37,761 nt of DNA from Nitrosomonas sp. Its GTDB lineage: Bacteria > Pseudomonadota > Gammaproteobacteria > Burkholderiales > Nitrosomonadaceae. The stretch is taken from assembly GCA_024281995.1 (NCBI GenBank), contig JAMWZW010000017.1:1-37761 (forward strand). The letters are read 5' to 3'. The position numbers and the translations under genes are program-made. The notes under the pieces are model-generated. The model saw nothing but the letters and a program-made list of their open reading frames with translations. It was not told the DNA's origin and ran no database searches. Below, in pieces: positions 27,515 to 35,111 of the stretch (position 1 is the first letter of the stretch; each line of letters starts with the position of its first letter).

Positions 27515-28370
27515 GGTTCTGTTGGCATTTTGAACTAAGTATTTAATTTATAGAAACAAAATCGCAATATTGAGGTTCCTACACCACTAACAAAACGAGT
27601 TTGCGATGCCTCGATTGATGCTCAGTGATGAGTTCTGGTCGAAGCTGGAGAAGATTCTGCTTCAAGAAGCGATTTATAACAAGCGCAATCTGCGCATGAC
27701 GGTAGAAGGAATACTGTATCGAATGCGGGTTGGCTGTCCGTGGCGAGAGCTGCCCAAGGCGTTCGGCGGCTGGAATTCCATCTATAAAAGATTCAATGCG
27801 TGGTCATTAAGCAACAAATGGTTAAGGATTTTTAAGGCGTTGGCTATTGATCCGGATTGGGAATGGGAATTTATTGATGGCGGCTATGTTAAAGCGCATC
27901 AGCATAGTGCGGGAGCAGCGAGTCAAGATTCGCAGGCTGAAGGTCAAAAGCCGTGCAGGCAATACCACAAAGATCCATTTAGCGGTCGATGGTTATGGTT
28001 TACCAGTTGAGTTTGAAATTACCGGTGGAGAAATCAATGACTGTTCTGCAGCACCTGAGTTGATTGCCAGGTTGCCTGATGCGAAGCGATTGTTGCGGAC
28101 AAAGGCTATGACAGCGAATGTATACGGGAACAGATAACGAAGAAGGGGGCTCGGGCTGTGATACCGAGAAAGCGCAATTCGTTGAAGGGTAACGCAGATA
28201 TCGATTGGGGTTTGTATAGATGCCGGCATTTGGTGGAGAATGCTTTTGCCCGGCTAAAGCAGTATCGGGCAATAGCGACACGATACGACAAACTAAAGCG
28301 AAATTTTGAGAGTATGGTAGCCATGGCGTGTGGATTTCTGTGGCTACCTATGTGAAATGTCAACAGACCC
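27515..28370 (+). mobile_element. IS5-family insertion sequence, copy 3
   Basis: This 856-bp element has flanking TA at 27513-27514 and 28371-28372. The ends are GGTTCTGTTGGCATTTTGA on the left and, read inward from the right, GGGTCTGTTGACATTTCA. It has inserted into codon 109 or so of the minus-strand gene described above. Precise removal with one TA restores that gene frame. Confidence 0.93.
27606..28355 (+). pseudogene. IS5-family transposase, frame-broken (copy 3)
   Basis: It has the same three-frame arrangement as copy 2: parts open at 27606-28010, 27847-28137 and 28158-28355, carrying the FIDGGYVKAHQHSAGA, TTKIHLAVDGYGLP and LYRCRHLVENAFARLKQYRA blocks respectively. It shares the one-base A loss of copy 2 near 28080, and keeps the correct five-G run. 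It differs from copy 2 by single substitutions such as Asp to Glu after CPWR. The shared lesion shows that copies 2 and 3 have a common damaged ancestor. Confidence 0.85.
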
Positions 28371-28481
28371 TAGTACCGGTATCTGATTTTGCGTCAAGGA
28401 TAGCTTCTACACCTTGATCAGGACAATGTGCCATCGCGGCAACAGTTGCTTCGAAAAGATAATTCCTGGCTTCGTTTGATT

Positions 28482-29700
28482 TGTAGTAGTTCAGACTTGA
28501 TCTGACAGTAGGTCTTGCCAAAGGTGGGATTACCCGGTTTGATAGAGGTGTGAATCTTTATCAACGAAGCGCGCAAGCGCAAAGGAGTAATCCCATGAGT
28601 AGTATTCAACGAACTATCATCAAACACAAGATTGGTTTGCTTAATCTGGCAGCCGAGCTTGGAAATGTATCCCGAGCCTGCAAGGTAATGGGTTTTTCAC
28701 GCGATACTTTCTATCGCTATCAGGCTGCCGTGGAGGCAGGAGGCGTTGAGGCACTGATTGATGAGAACCGGCGTAAACCCAATATCAAGAATCGCGTAGA
28801 AGAAGCGACGGAAGCAGCGATCAAAGCTTTTGCGCTGGAGCAACCTGCGTTTGGTCAGGTTCGTGTTTCTAATGAACTACGCAAACGCGGAATCATTGTT
28901 TCTCCATCTGGCGTTCGTTCGGTGTGGCTGCGTCAGAATCTGGAGTCGTTCAAGAAGCGTTTGTCAGCCTTGGAGAAACATATCGCCGAGACCGGAGCAG
29001 TGCTGACCGAAGCGCAAGTGCAGGCCCTGGAGAAGAAACAAGAAGACGATGTTGCTCATGGCGAAATCGAGACGGCTCATCCAGGCTATCTCGGCAGCCA
29101 AGACACATTTTACGTTGGCACCATCAAGGGCGTGGGTCGAATTTATCAGCAAACATTCGTCGATACTTATTCCAAGTGGGCTGCAGCGAAGTTGTATACC
29201 ACCAAAACGCCGATCACAGCAGCTGATTTGCTTAATGACCGGGTGCTTCCGTTCTTTGTCGAACAAGGTATGGGAGTCATCCGTATCCTGACCGATCGCG
29301 GTACCGAATACTGCGGTAAGCCGGAGAGTCACGATTACCAGCTCTATCTGGCACTCAATGACATTGAGCATTCCAGAACGAAAGCCAATCATCCACAAAC
29401 AAATGGTATCTGCGAGCGTTTCCACAAAACCATCTTGCAGGAATTCTACCAGGTAGCATTCAGGCGTAAGATTTACCAATCGATCGAAGAGTTACAGCAC
29501 GATCTGGATGACTGGATGGTGTATTACAACAACACACGTACTCACCAAGGAAAAATGTGTTGTGGGCGTACACCGATGCAAACTTTAATTGACGCAAAGG
29601 GGGTGTGGGACGATAAAATTACCTCATTGAATAACTGAATTTGATCTAACAGACACATCGTTAAATCGGGTAACTGTCAGATCGGGTCGAGACTACTACA
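28482..29700 (+). mobile_element. IS481-family insertion sequence
   Basis: This 1219-bp element begins TGTAGTAGT and ends ACTACTACA. The inner parts of the ends also match (GATCTGACAGT on the left, its complement ACTGTCAGATC on the right), giving inverted repeats of about 26 bp with a few mismatches. A 7-bp direct repeat TTTGATT flanks it (28475-28481 and 29701-29707). It carries one intact transposase gene, so it looks recent and possibly active. Confidence 0.93.
28595..29638 (+). CDS. IS481-family transposase
   Basis: This is an intact 347-residue DDE transposase. The N-terminal helix-turn-helix region reads LLNLAAELGNVSRACKVMGF then SRDTFYRYQAAVEAGG, typical of IS481. The rve-type catalytic core holds the first Asp near TFVDTYSKWAAAKLYTTKTP, the second in ILTDRGTEYCG, and the Glu in the block KANHPQTNGICERFHKTILQ. 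The end YNNTRTHQGKMCCGRTPMQT is the usual C-terminal motif. The ATG at 28595 follows AAAGGAG. Unlike the IS5 copies it has no frame break. Confidence 0.95.
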   Translation: MSSIQRTIIKHKIGLLNLAAELGNVSRACKVMGFSRDTFYRYQAAVEAGGVEALIDENRRKPNIKNRVEEATEAAIKAFALEQPAFGQVRVSNELRKRGIIVSPSGVRSVWLRQNLESFKKRLSALEKHIAETGAVLTEAQVQALEKKQEDDVAHGEIETAHPGYLGSQDTFYVGTIKGVGRIYQQTFVDTYSKWAAAKLYTTKTPITAADLLNDRVLPFFVEQGMGVIRILTDRGTEYCGKPESHDYQLYLALNDIEHSRTKANHPQTNGICERFHKTILQEFYQVAFRRKIYQSIEELQHDLDDWMVYYNNTRTHQGKMCCGRTPMQTLIDAKGVWDDKITSLNN

Positions 29701-30032
29701 TTTGATTTCAGTGTTTCATCTGCCACATTAACAGGCCCGTTAACCCCTTCTTTTCGTTTGTCAGAAGATATTCCCGCCTCTAAGGTATTCCAATTATCGA
29801 GACTTTTATTGTATTGTAATAATCTTCCAGGGCTTAATTTAATTTCAAGCGAAGTCATCCATTGAATTGCGACTTCATACTGCTTATAAATACTTTCGTA
29901 AGAATCGGTAGATATAAACATCTAAACCAACCCCCTGTAATTAAAGATTATGCTTGCTCCAAATCATTTGCCCTCTTCCTACTATTTTATAATGATGAAA
30001 TAAAATAAGCTGTTTCTTGTCTAATTGATTTC

Positions 30033-30477
30033 TTATATGATCTTCAACAAATCCAGCGTCTTCTGGTCCCATTCTCCGTGAAAATATTTATCCAGCAAGC
30101 GTTCAAATACTGATCCTTTTGGTGTTATGCTGGCAAAAAGCGTTGCGCAGGATCTCAATTTCATGTCATCCGGGTAGCCAAAAATTTCATGCGCAGAGTG
30201 TCCGTCAATCACCAAAAGTGCTTCCACGCATTGAATTAACCTTGGTCCAAGCACAGGATGACTCAGGTAGGCTTTGGCTTCTGCAGCACTCCGGATTGCG
30301 TAACGTTGTGACATAACGCTAACCCCTAACCCCTAACCCCATCAATTGCGGAAAGATGTACCACATCCAGTGCGATTTTTTACGACCGCTGTTAATTTCT
30401 GCGGAAGCGATCGCGAAATCTAACGCTTACGCTTGAATAAAACGTTCAAGATGATAAGGATCGTTCATCCCTGTCAT
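30033..30477 (-). pseudogene. DUF1810 family gene, broken by a stop codon and a 7-bp repeat expansion
   Basis: The intact-looking 3' part (from ATG at 30314) encodes SQRYAIRSAAEAKAYLSHPV, LGPRLIQCVEALLVIDGHSA then HEIFGYPDDMKLRSCATLFA, the typical C-terminal two thirds of DUF1810 proteins. Upstream, the missing N-terminus is still readable: MNDPYHLERFIQA, then TAA where relatives have Gln, then ALDFAIASAEINSGRKKSHW and MWYIFPQLMGLG. Between MGLG and MSQRYAI a third CTAACCC unit shifts the frame; with two units the sequence would read MGLGVSVMSQRYAI in frame. Two independent lesions make this a pseudogene, although a short product from 30314 could still be made. DUF1810 function is unknown. 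The IS630 element ends 23 bases upstream of the original start. Confidence 0.88.
30319..30340. repeat. Tandem 7-bp repeat (CTAACCC)x3
   Basis: Three exact CTAACCC units (30319-30325, 30326-30332, 30333-30339) plus one more C lie inside the DUF1810 pseudogene. A unit length of 7 changes the frame with each gain or loss. Two units restore the DUF1810 frame. The unit resembles a eukaryotic telomere repeat by chance only. Confidence 0.92.
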
Positions 30478-30500
30478 TTTTTCTCATTCTCCGCAATTTA

Positions 30501-31374
30501 TAGCAAAGCTCAAATAAAGTGATTATAATTTGCAGATGACTTATCCCTCATCATTTCGCCGCAAAGTTTTGTCCGTTCGTAAGAAGGAAGGACTTACAAT
30601 AGCGCAGGCGGCAGGGCGTTTTTGTGTGGGAATTGCCAGCGTGACGCGCTGGGTTAAAAATCCCAATCCCAAGCAGACCCGTAACAAACCGGCGACGAAG
30701 ATCGACATGATCGCATTGGCCCGTGATGTGCAGGAGTTTCCAGACGCCTATCAAGCCGAACGGGCTCGTCGACTAGGTGTAAGCGAAAAAGGTATCGGCC
30801 ACGCGCTGCGACGTATGAACATCAGCTATAAAAGAAACACTGCGGCATCCCAAAGCGGACGAAGACAAACGGCACACCTTCCAGGAGACGATTAAGGCAT
30901 ACAAAGCTCAAAACCGCGTCATCGTTTATATTGACGAGAGTGGTTTTGCTCACGATATGCCACGAACACATGGGTATGCGGCCATTGGCAAGCGGTGTCA
31001 CGGTGTGTGTAATTGGCATGCCAGAGGGCGCGTTAATGTGATCGGCGCGTTGATCGGCAAATGTCTTCTGACGGTGGGATTGTTCATAAGCAATATTGAT
31101 GCGGATACTTTTTTCGGATGGACGGTACACGATCTGTTGCCAAAACTTCCGCCAGCATCAGTTGTGGTCATGGATAACGCGACCTTTCACAAAAGGCAGG
31201 ATATTCAAAATGCAATCACACACGCCGGACATACGCTTGAATATCTGCCAGCGTATTCACCAGACCTTAACACCATTGAGCACAAATGGGCACAAGCCAA
31301 AGCAATCAGAAAACAACAAAACCAAACCGTTGAGCAACTCTTTAAAATTGAATCATTTTATGTGACGTAGGCTA
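30501..31374 (+). mobile_element. IS630-family insertion sequence
   Basis: This 874-bp element is flanked by TA at 30499-30500 and 31375-31376, the target used by the IS630/Tc1 group. The left end (TAGC followed by AAAGCTCAAATAAAGTGATT) and the complement of the right end (TAGC followed by CTACGTCACATAAAATGATT) form imperfect inverted repeats of about 30 bp. It carries a transposase in two frames. No second copy is seen in the window. Confidence 0.88.
30536..31370 (+). CDS. IS630-family transposase in two overlapping frames
   Basis: The first frame (30536-30895) encodes a helix-turn-helix region (GLTIAQAAGRFCVGIASVTR then WVKNPNPKQ) and a second DNA-binding helix (ARRLGVSEKGIGHALRRMNI). The second frame, +1 relative to the first, is readable from about 30835 (TLRHPKADEDKRHTFQETIK) to the stop at 31368-31370. 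It carries the DDE residues in VYIDESGFAHD, VVMDNATFHK and PAYSPDLNTIEHKWAQAKAI. The switch lies at TATAAAAGAAACACTG near 30828-30843. In IS630 elements this is often a programmed frameshift, but the slippery sequence here is weak, so a point indel is possible. ATG at 30536 is preferred to TTG at 30530. Confidence 0.85.
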
Positions 31375-31464
31375 TATCAGTCGAACGAAATACATTTTCG
31401 ATGCAGCAACTCGATTTATAATTTTACCGGCACATCGATTTCATCATATATTTAAGGACTCCGA

Positions 31465-31926
31465 ATGATCACGATATCTCAACGATTCAAAGCTGCTGGC
31501 GCACTGGTATTTCTAGTATGGTTGGTATTTTCTCAAAACGCGATCGCAACCGATACTTCAGTTGCTAAGCCATGCTGTCAGCAGTCTGCCGCACAAGCAA
31601 CCGCTGTGGTGGAATTGCCTCAAGAAGCTATTCAGAAGTTAAGAATCGACGCCGGATTCGGCTGGGGAATTTTTAGCGGCAGCATTTTTAATGGCAATGA
31701 AAACTATCATTTGAAACAACTGGTTGTCAGCATGACGCCCATTCACGATGGCCATGCTATGCATGGCCATGAAAACATGTCGCATGAGCCAAAGGTACAT
31801 CAAATTAACCTGGACATACCTCCTGCATCAAAGGGCGCTTTGTCCATGCCACTGCCTAATGATGATGCGCATGTGCATGATTTTAAGTGGCATATCATTA
31901 AAGTTATGGGCTATCAAACGCCTTGA
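31465..31926 (+). CDS. Small secreted His/Met-rich protein, probable metal binder
   Basis: I do not recognise a named family for this 153-residue protein. It has a clear signal peptide (FKAAGALVFLVWLVFSQNAI, residues about 8-27, cleavage likely after IATD-like residues). The mature part begins with a Cys-Cys pair (AKPCCQQS). The middle resembles a small beta-sandwich domain (SGSIFNGNENYHLKQLVVSM). A His/Met cluster follows (HDGHAMHGHENMSHEPKVHQ, residues about 93-112), with a further DDAHVHDFKWH near the end. The ribosome site AAGGA precedes the ATG. It faces the cupredoxin/multicopper oxidase pair across a shared terminator, and the composition suggests periplasmic copper binding; that is inference. 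Confidence 0.7.
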   Translation: MITISQRFKAAGALVFLVWLVFSQNAIATDTSVAKPCCQQSAAQATAVVELPQEAIQKLRIDAGFGWGIFSGSIFNGNENYHLKQLVVSMTPIHDGHAMHGHENMSHEPKVHQINLDIPPASKGALSMPLPNDDAHVHDFKWHIIKVMGYQTP

Positions 31927-31965
31927 GAAGTACCTTGTGAGCACTATTGATATTAGAGAAGTTCG

Positions 31966-32004
31966 AAAAAAAACCAATCAAATGAATCTCATCTGATTGG
32001 TTTT
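31966..32004 (-). terminator. Probable bidirectional rho-independent terminator
   Basis: AAACCAATCA (31971-31980) pairs with TGATTGGTTT (31994-32003), and ATGA/TCAT extend the stem inward past one mismatch. On the minus strand the stem is followed by a run of T (A-run at 31966-31973 on the plus strand), so it is strongest for the copper oxidase operon. On the plus strand TTTT follows, giving a weaker stop for the His-rich gene. It lies between the two convergent stop codons. Confidence 0.85.
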
Positions 32005-32033
32005 AGGAATAAACCCTTTGCAGGTCTTATGAT

Positions 32034-33029
32034 TTAATCGCTTTTTTTGCGAAAAGAAATTTTCTTGAATAAGGGAATGCTTAGCAATCCTACGAGAACT
32101 CCCATTAACATCATGCTGTATTTTTTCAGATTGGGGTTGGAAAATTCAGTTATTTCCATTGATATTAAATTCTTTTCAGCTTTATTCGAAGATTTATCGG
32201 AAGCCTTGGGCAAATTCTCAGCCTCATAGCGATCAGTTAAATTATACGGCGTCAAACCCGGGATACTCGGTATATCTTCGCCTCCCTTGCCAACCACTAG
32301 TTGCGCCTTCATACCTTTTTCCATGTGATGGGAAATATCGCAGTGCACAAGAAAGGTATCATCCGTTCCCGGCACAATGATCGTGCCGGATACGGTTTTC
32401 GGGCCCGTCACCTCGAGATGGAACATGCCGTATTTGTACAAGTATTTTGGCAAACCGTGCATCATGAATTGATGACGGATGCTATCTTCGTTAATAAAAT
32501 GAAAAGTGACTTTTGCACAAGGTTTCACATTCCATTGTTGCTTGTCAAACGCGAAAGCGGTACCGGGGAAATTTTTTGAATATTTCCGGCCGGCACGAAC
32601 AGTAATTTCTACTTCCTCCGAAATACTTTTACAGCTACTAGGCAACTTATCGAGGTTCTGCCCCATGATCATAGTACCTTCATGATCCATAATATGGTCA
32701 TGATCCATGTGGTGGTGGTGGTGCATATCTCCATGTTCCGTCGCCTGCGTGTCGTGAGCACTGTGATCAATCTCATGATCATGCCCGTGATCCGCAGTGG
32801 TAGCCGCATGTTCGCTCGCATGATCAACGGCTGAACCGCTCTTTTGACTCATTTGATGACCACTGTGATCGTGTTCGTGATCATGCGTGCTTTGATTCAT
32901 GTCATGACCGCTATGGTCATGTTGGCTATGATCATGCTCGTCTGGTTTGGTTTGTTGCTGTGCCCATACGTTTGTATTTAAAACAAGAAAGGCTGCAACT
33001 AAGAAAAAAGTTATTGTAGTCTTAGCCAT
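32034..33029 (-). CDS. Membrane-anchored cupredoxin with a long His-rich segment
   Basis: The 331-residue protein has a signal peptide (TTITFFLVAAFLVLNTNVWA, residues about 4-23). A low-complexity region follows with 26 His between residues 32 and 116, with repeats such as HDHSGHDM and MHHHHHMDHDH. The cupredoxin domain (about 130-255) has visible type 1 copper ligands: His in SIRHQFMMHGLP, and Cys, His and Met in FLVHCDISHHMEKGMKAQLV. The C-terminus has one TM helix (YSMMLMGVLVGLLSIPLF, about 302-319) and a basic tail, so the copper domain should face the periplasm. It is one base after the multicopper oxidase gene and is preceded by GGGAG, so the two are made together. A role as electron carrier or copper buffer for the oxidase is inferred. 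Confidence 0.85.
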   Translation of the reverse strand: MAKTTITFFLVAAFLVLNTNVWAQQQTKPDEHDHSQHDHSGHDMNQSTHDHEHDHSGHQMSQKSGSAVDHASEHAATTADHGHDHEIDHSAHDTQATEHGDMHHHHHMDHDHIMDHEGTMIMGQNLDKLPSSCKSISEEVEITVRAGRKYSKNFPGTAFAFDKQQWNVKPCAKVTFHFINEDSIRHQFMMHGLPKYLYKYGMFHLEVTGPKTVSGTIIVPGTDDTFLVHCDISHHMEKGMKAQLVVGKGGEDIPSIPGLTPYNLTDRYEAENLPKASDKSSNKAEKNLISMEITEFSNPNLKKYSMMLMGVLVGLLSIPLFKKISFRKKSD

Positions 33030-33030
33030 T

Positions 33031-34740
33031 TTACTGGTTACTCCCTTTGGGGCTTTTTAGACGTGAAACCATAGCCATAGCACACTGCTTAATAGACTCT
33101 CGCTTAGCGAAAATCAAATAAAGGAAAAATCCTATCAGTAATCCATACAATGCATTAAGCAATGAAGTTTGCGTTCCGGCGTCAAAACCCATTTGTCCGG
33201 CAGGTGACCCCAAACTTGCCCACTCATCAAGGTCCTGCCATATTGGGTATCTTCTTTCGTAAAATTCTTTAGTAAAATATTCACTTAAATCAATACCAAA
33301 GTGGCTTACCTTGGGCATACCATGCTCACCGAGGTATGATTTATAAACAATAGAACTCATACTGCCTCCCTCGGCCATGCCGTTGGTCGTAATTCCCTTT
33401 TCCCGATGATCGTGAATCAACCAATCACCCTCGCCATAACTATGCTTGCCATCGTTAACGGTTTCCAATTTCAGATCAAGGCGCTGCGCCGGAGCCATAT
33501 CAAAAACATCACGCATGATCTGCGCCATCGGATTGTGCTCCACACCATCGTAATGTGTGATTGTGGCATGATGGCCATGTGTATGAACGGCTATCAGTTC
33601 GCCTCCGCTATTTAATAAACGCAGTTTCACTTTTTGATCAGGTTCAACGATGATTAGAGATTCCCTTAGGGTGTAAGGAAATGACAAGCCATTCAGCGTA
33701 AAATAATCTTCAGTCGAATCGGTGATGTCATAACGCTGATTCATTTCTCGCGCAATCAACCGCGGATCGTTGTGTTTTTGGATAATCTCAGTTAATTCTT
33801 TATCCATCGCGTGATAGTGCAAATCATATTCCTGGTCGAATTGTTCCCTTACCGCAACTGAAGGATGACGCACATGTCCGCCACCGATATTCAAGGTTTG
33901 CAGCCAATTATTCGGCTTGTTTTCTTCAACCACGATCATGCCGGCCAACCCCATTGACAAATGAGTATGTGTCTGTACGTGGCAATGGTAAAACATGGTA
34001 CCTGATTGGCGCGCTTGAAACTGGTAGACGCGCCGCTCACCCGGCATCAATTCAACTTCACTGGTTTGTGGCACGCCATCTTGCCCGCCATGCTCACCAT
34101 GAGAAAAAGGATGATCTACACCGTGCAAATGGATACTGTGAGGAAAATAATGCGTATTTTCCAATACGATCTGCACAATATCACCCACTTCAACGCGAAT
34201 CACAGGTGACGGGAGACGTAACAATGGATTGGCTCTGACGCTTTCAAAATTTTCTGTCGACATGCCGCTGGTTTTTGGCGCAAACACCCAGGCGCCAGGT
34301 TGTATGCCTGGAGCAATATCAAATGTTGGAATTATTCCTGGAAAATCAGGTGAACGGCCATTCAATTCCATGATTTCCAATTTGATAATAATTCGATCAG
34401 GATCGCCATCACCGTCCAAATCGTCGGTTTTAATGATGGCATCCGGTGAAAGGCCCGTTTTCATCAAGGTGTCCATCGATATATTGTTGGTTCCTTTGAC
34501 TGCTGCCGCAATCCAAGCCGGATTATCCGGGCTGCAACCGGGCGAAGCTGCAATTTTTACACCCTCAATTTCCTGTGCTTCACGCCACGCAGGAGAAATT
34601 TTAGGATCACACATGGGTTCAGCAGTTAATGCTGACGGATCAACCTTTATAGTTTCGGGTAATTTTGAAACTGCTTGTGCAATGGTTGCCGAGAACGTCA
34701 TGCACAAGGTCAGTAGAACAATAAAAAAATGGCTAGGCAT
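33031..34740 (-). CDS. Periplasmic multicopper oxidase, C-terminally anchored, type-C-like copper sites
   Basis: The 569-residue protein has a signal peptide (FFIVLLTLCMTFSATIAQA, about 5-23). Two cupredoxin domains follow. Domain 1 has HSIHLHGVDHPF (His204, His206) and MFYHCHVQTHTHLSMGLAGM (His252-Cys253-His254, His258 or 260, Met268). Domain 2 has AVHTHGHHATI (His386, His388) and WLIHDHREKGITTNGM (His443-Asp444-His445). The type 1 Cys is present in domain 1 and replaced by Asp in domain 2, the arrangement called type C in two-domain oxidases such as one known from Nitrosomonas europaea. A calcium-site-like DDLDGDGDPD lies at 106-115 before domain 1. A TM helix (LLNALYGLLIGFFLYLIFA, about 526-544) anchors the C-terminus. 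Ribosome site AAAGGTG precedes the ATG. Confidence 0.9.
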   Translation of the reverse strand: MPSHFFIVLLTLCMTFSATIAQAVSKLPETIKVDPSALTAEPMCDPKISPAWREAQEIEGVKIAASPGCSPDNPAWIAAAVKGTNNISMDTLMKTGLSPDAIIKTDDLDGDGDPDRIIIKLEIMELNGRSPDFPGIIPTFDIAPGIQPGAWVFAPKTSGMSTENFESVRANPLLRLPSPVIRVEVGDIVQIVLENTHYFPHSIHLHGVDHPFSHGEHGGQDGVPQTSEVELMPGERRVYQFQARQSGTMFYHCHVQTHTHLSMGLAGMIVVEENKPNNWLQTLNIGGGHVRHPSVAVREQFDQEYDLHYHAMDKELTEIIQKHNDPRLIAREMNQRYDITDSTEDYFTLNGLSFPYTLRESLIIVEPDQKVKLRLLNSGGELIAVHTHGHHATITHYDGVEHNPMAQIMRDVFDMAPAQRLDLKLETVNDGKHSYGEGDWLIHDHREKGITTNGMAEGGSMSSIVYKSYLGEHGMPKVSHFGIDLSEYFTKEFYERRYPIWQDLDEWASLGSPAGQMGFDAGTQTSLLNALYGLLIGFFLYLIFAKRESIKQCAMAMVSRLKSPKGSNQ

Positions 34741-35111
34741 ATCAATGCACCTTTAAAATTTATTTAAACAATATATCAAAAATAAATATGAAAATGTGAG
34801 TGAATCATTTTTTGTGATCAATCTCAGTTTAAAAACCAACATTATCCGGTCAGACAGGTCATTCGATACAAATATTTATTTATATATTTGCTGGTAGATA
34901 AATGATATGAAATATCTTATCTTCATATGCAATACTTTTATATATTCGTCGCGCTATCATCAGCACTATTATACAGAACCCTATTACGCTTTTGTGGTTT
35001 TTACGGTACTGACACAGCGCTAAGCTTTTAACTTATGATGTAATTACCTAGGTGATAACAGCCAACTTTTTTACTTTTTCACTCCCTCTAAAATACTGGC
35101 AAAACATAAGA
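34741..35111. other. Intergenic region between divergent oxidase and efflux operons
   Basis: About 370 AT-rich bases with no supportable gene. It should carry the promoters of the oxidase operon (minus) and the RND operon (plus). A weak dyad (CAAATAT, 8-base loop, ATATTTG) lies around 34870-34892, and ACCTAGGT is a perfect 8-bp palindrome near 35047-35054, about 60 bases before the adaptor gene start. Neither can be tied to a named regulator. Confidence 0.5.

Larger units (their letters stand above)
27478..29921 (-). pseudogene. Unrecognised 119-residue gene split into three by two IS elements
   Basis: The minus-strand frame starts at 29921 with ATG behind AGGGGG and reads MFISTDSYESIYKQYEVAIQ onward for about 74 codons until the IS481-type element. 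If that element and one copy of its 7-bp TTTGATT duplication are removed, the frame continues (TLKSN then EARNYLFEATVAAMAHCPDQ) through 28474-28373 to IS5 copy 3. Removing that and one TA, it continues (TGT then SKVYWKMLKSD) to a TAA at 27478-27480. The three pieces of 221, 102 and 37 bases add to exactly 360, or 120 codons with the stop. I do not recognise the product; it is soluble and charged with no motif I can name. The gene is certainly disrupted as it stands. Confidence 0.85.
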
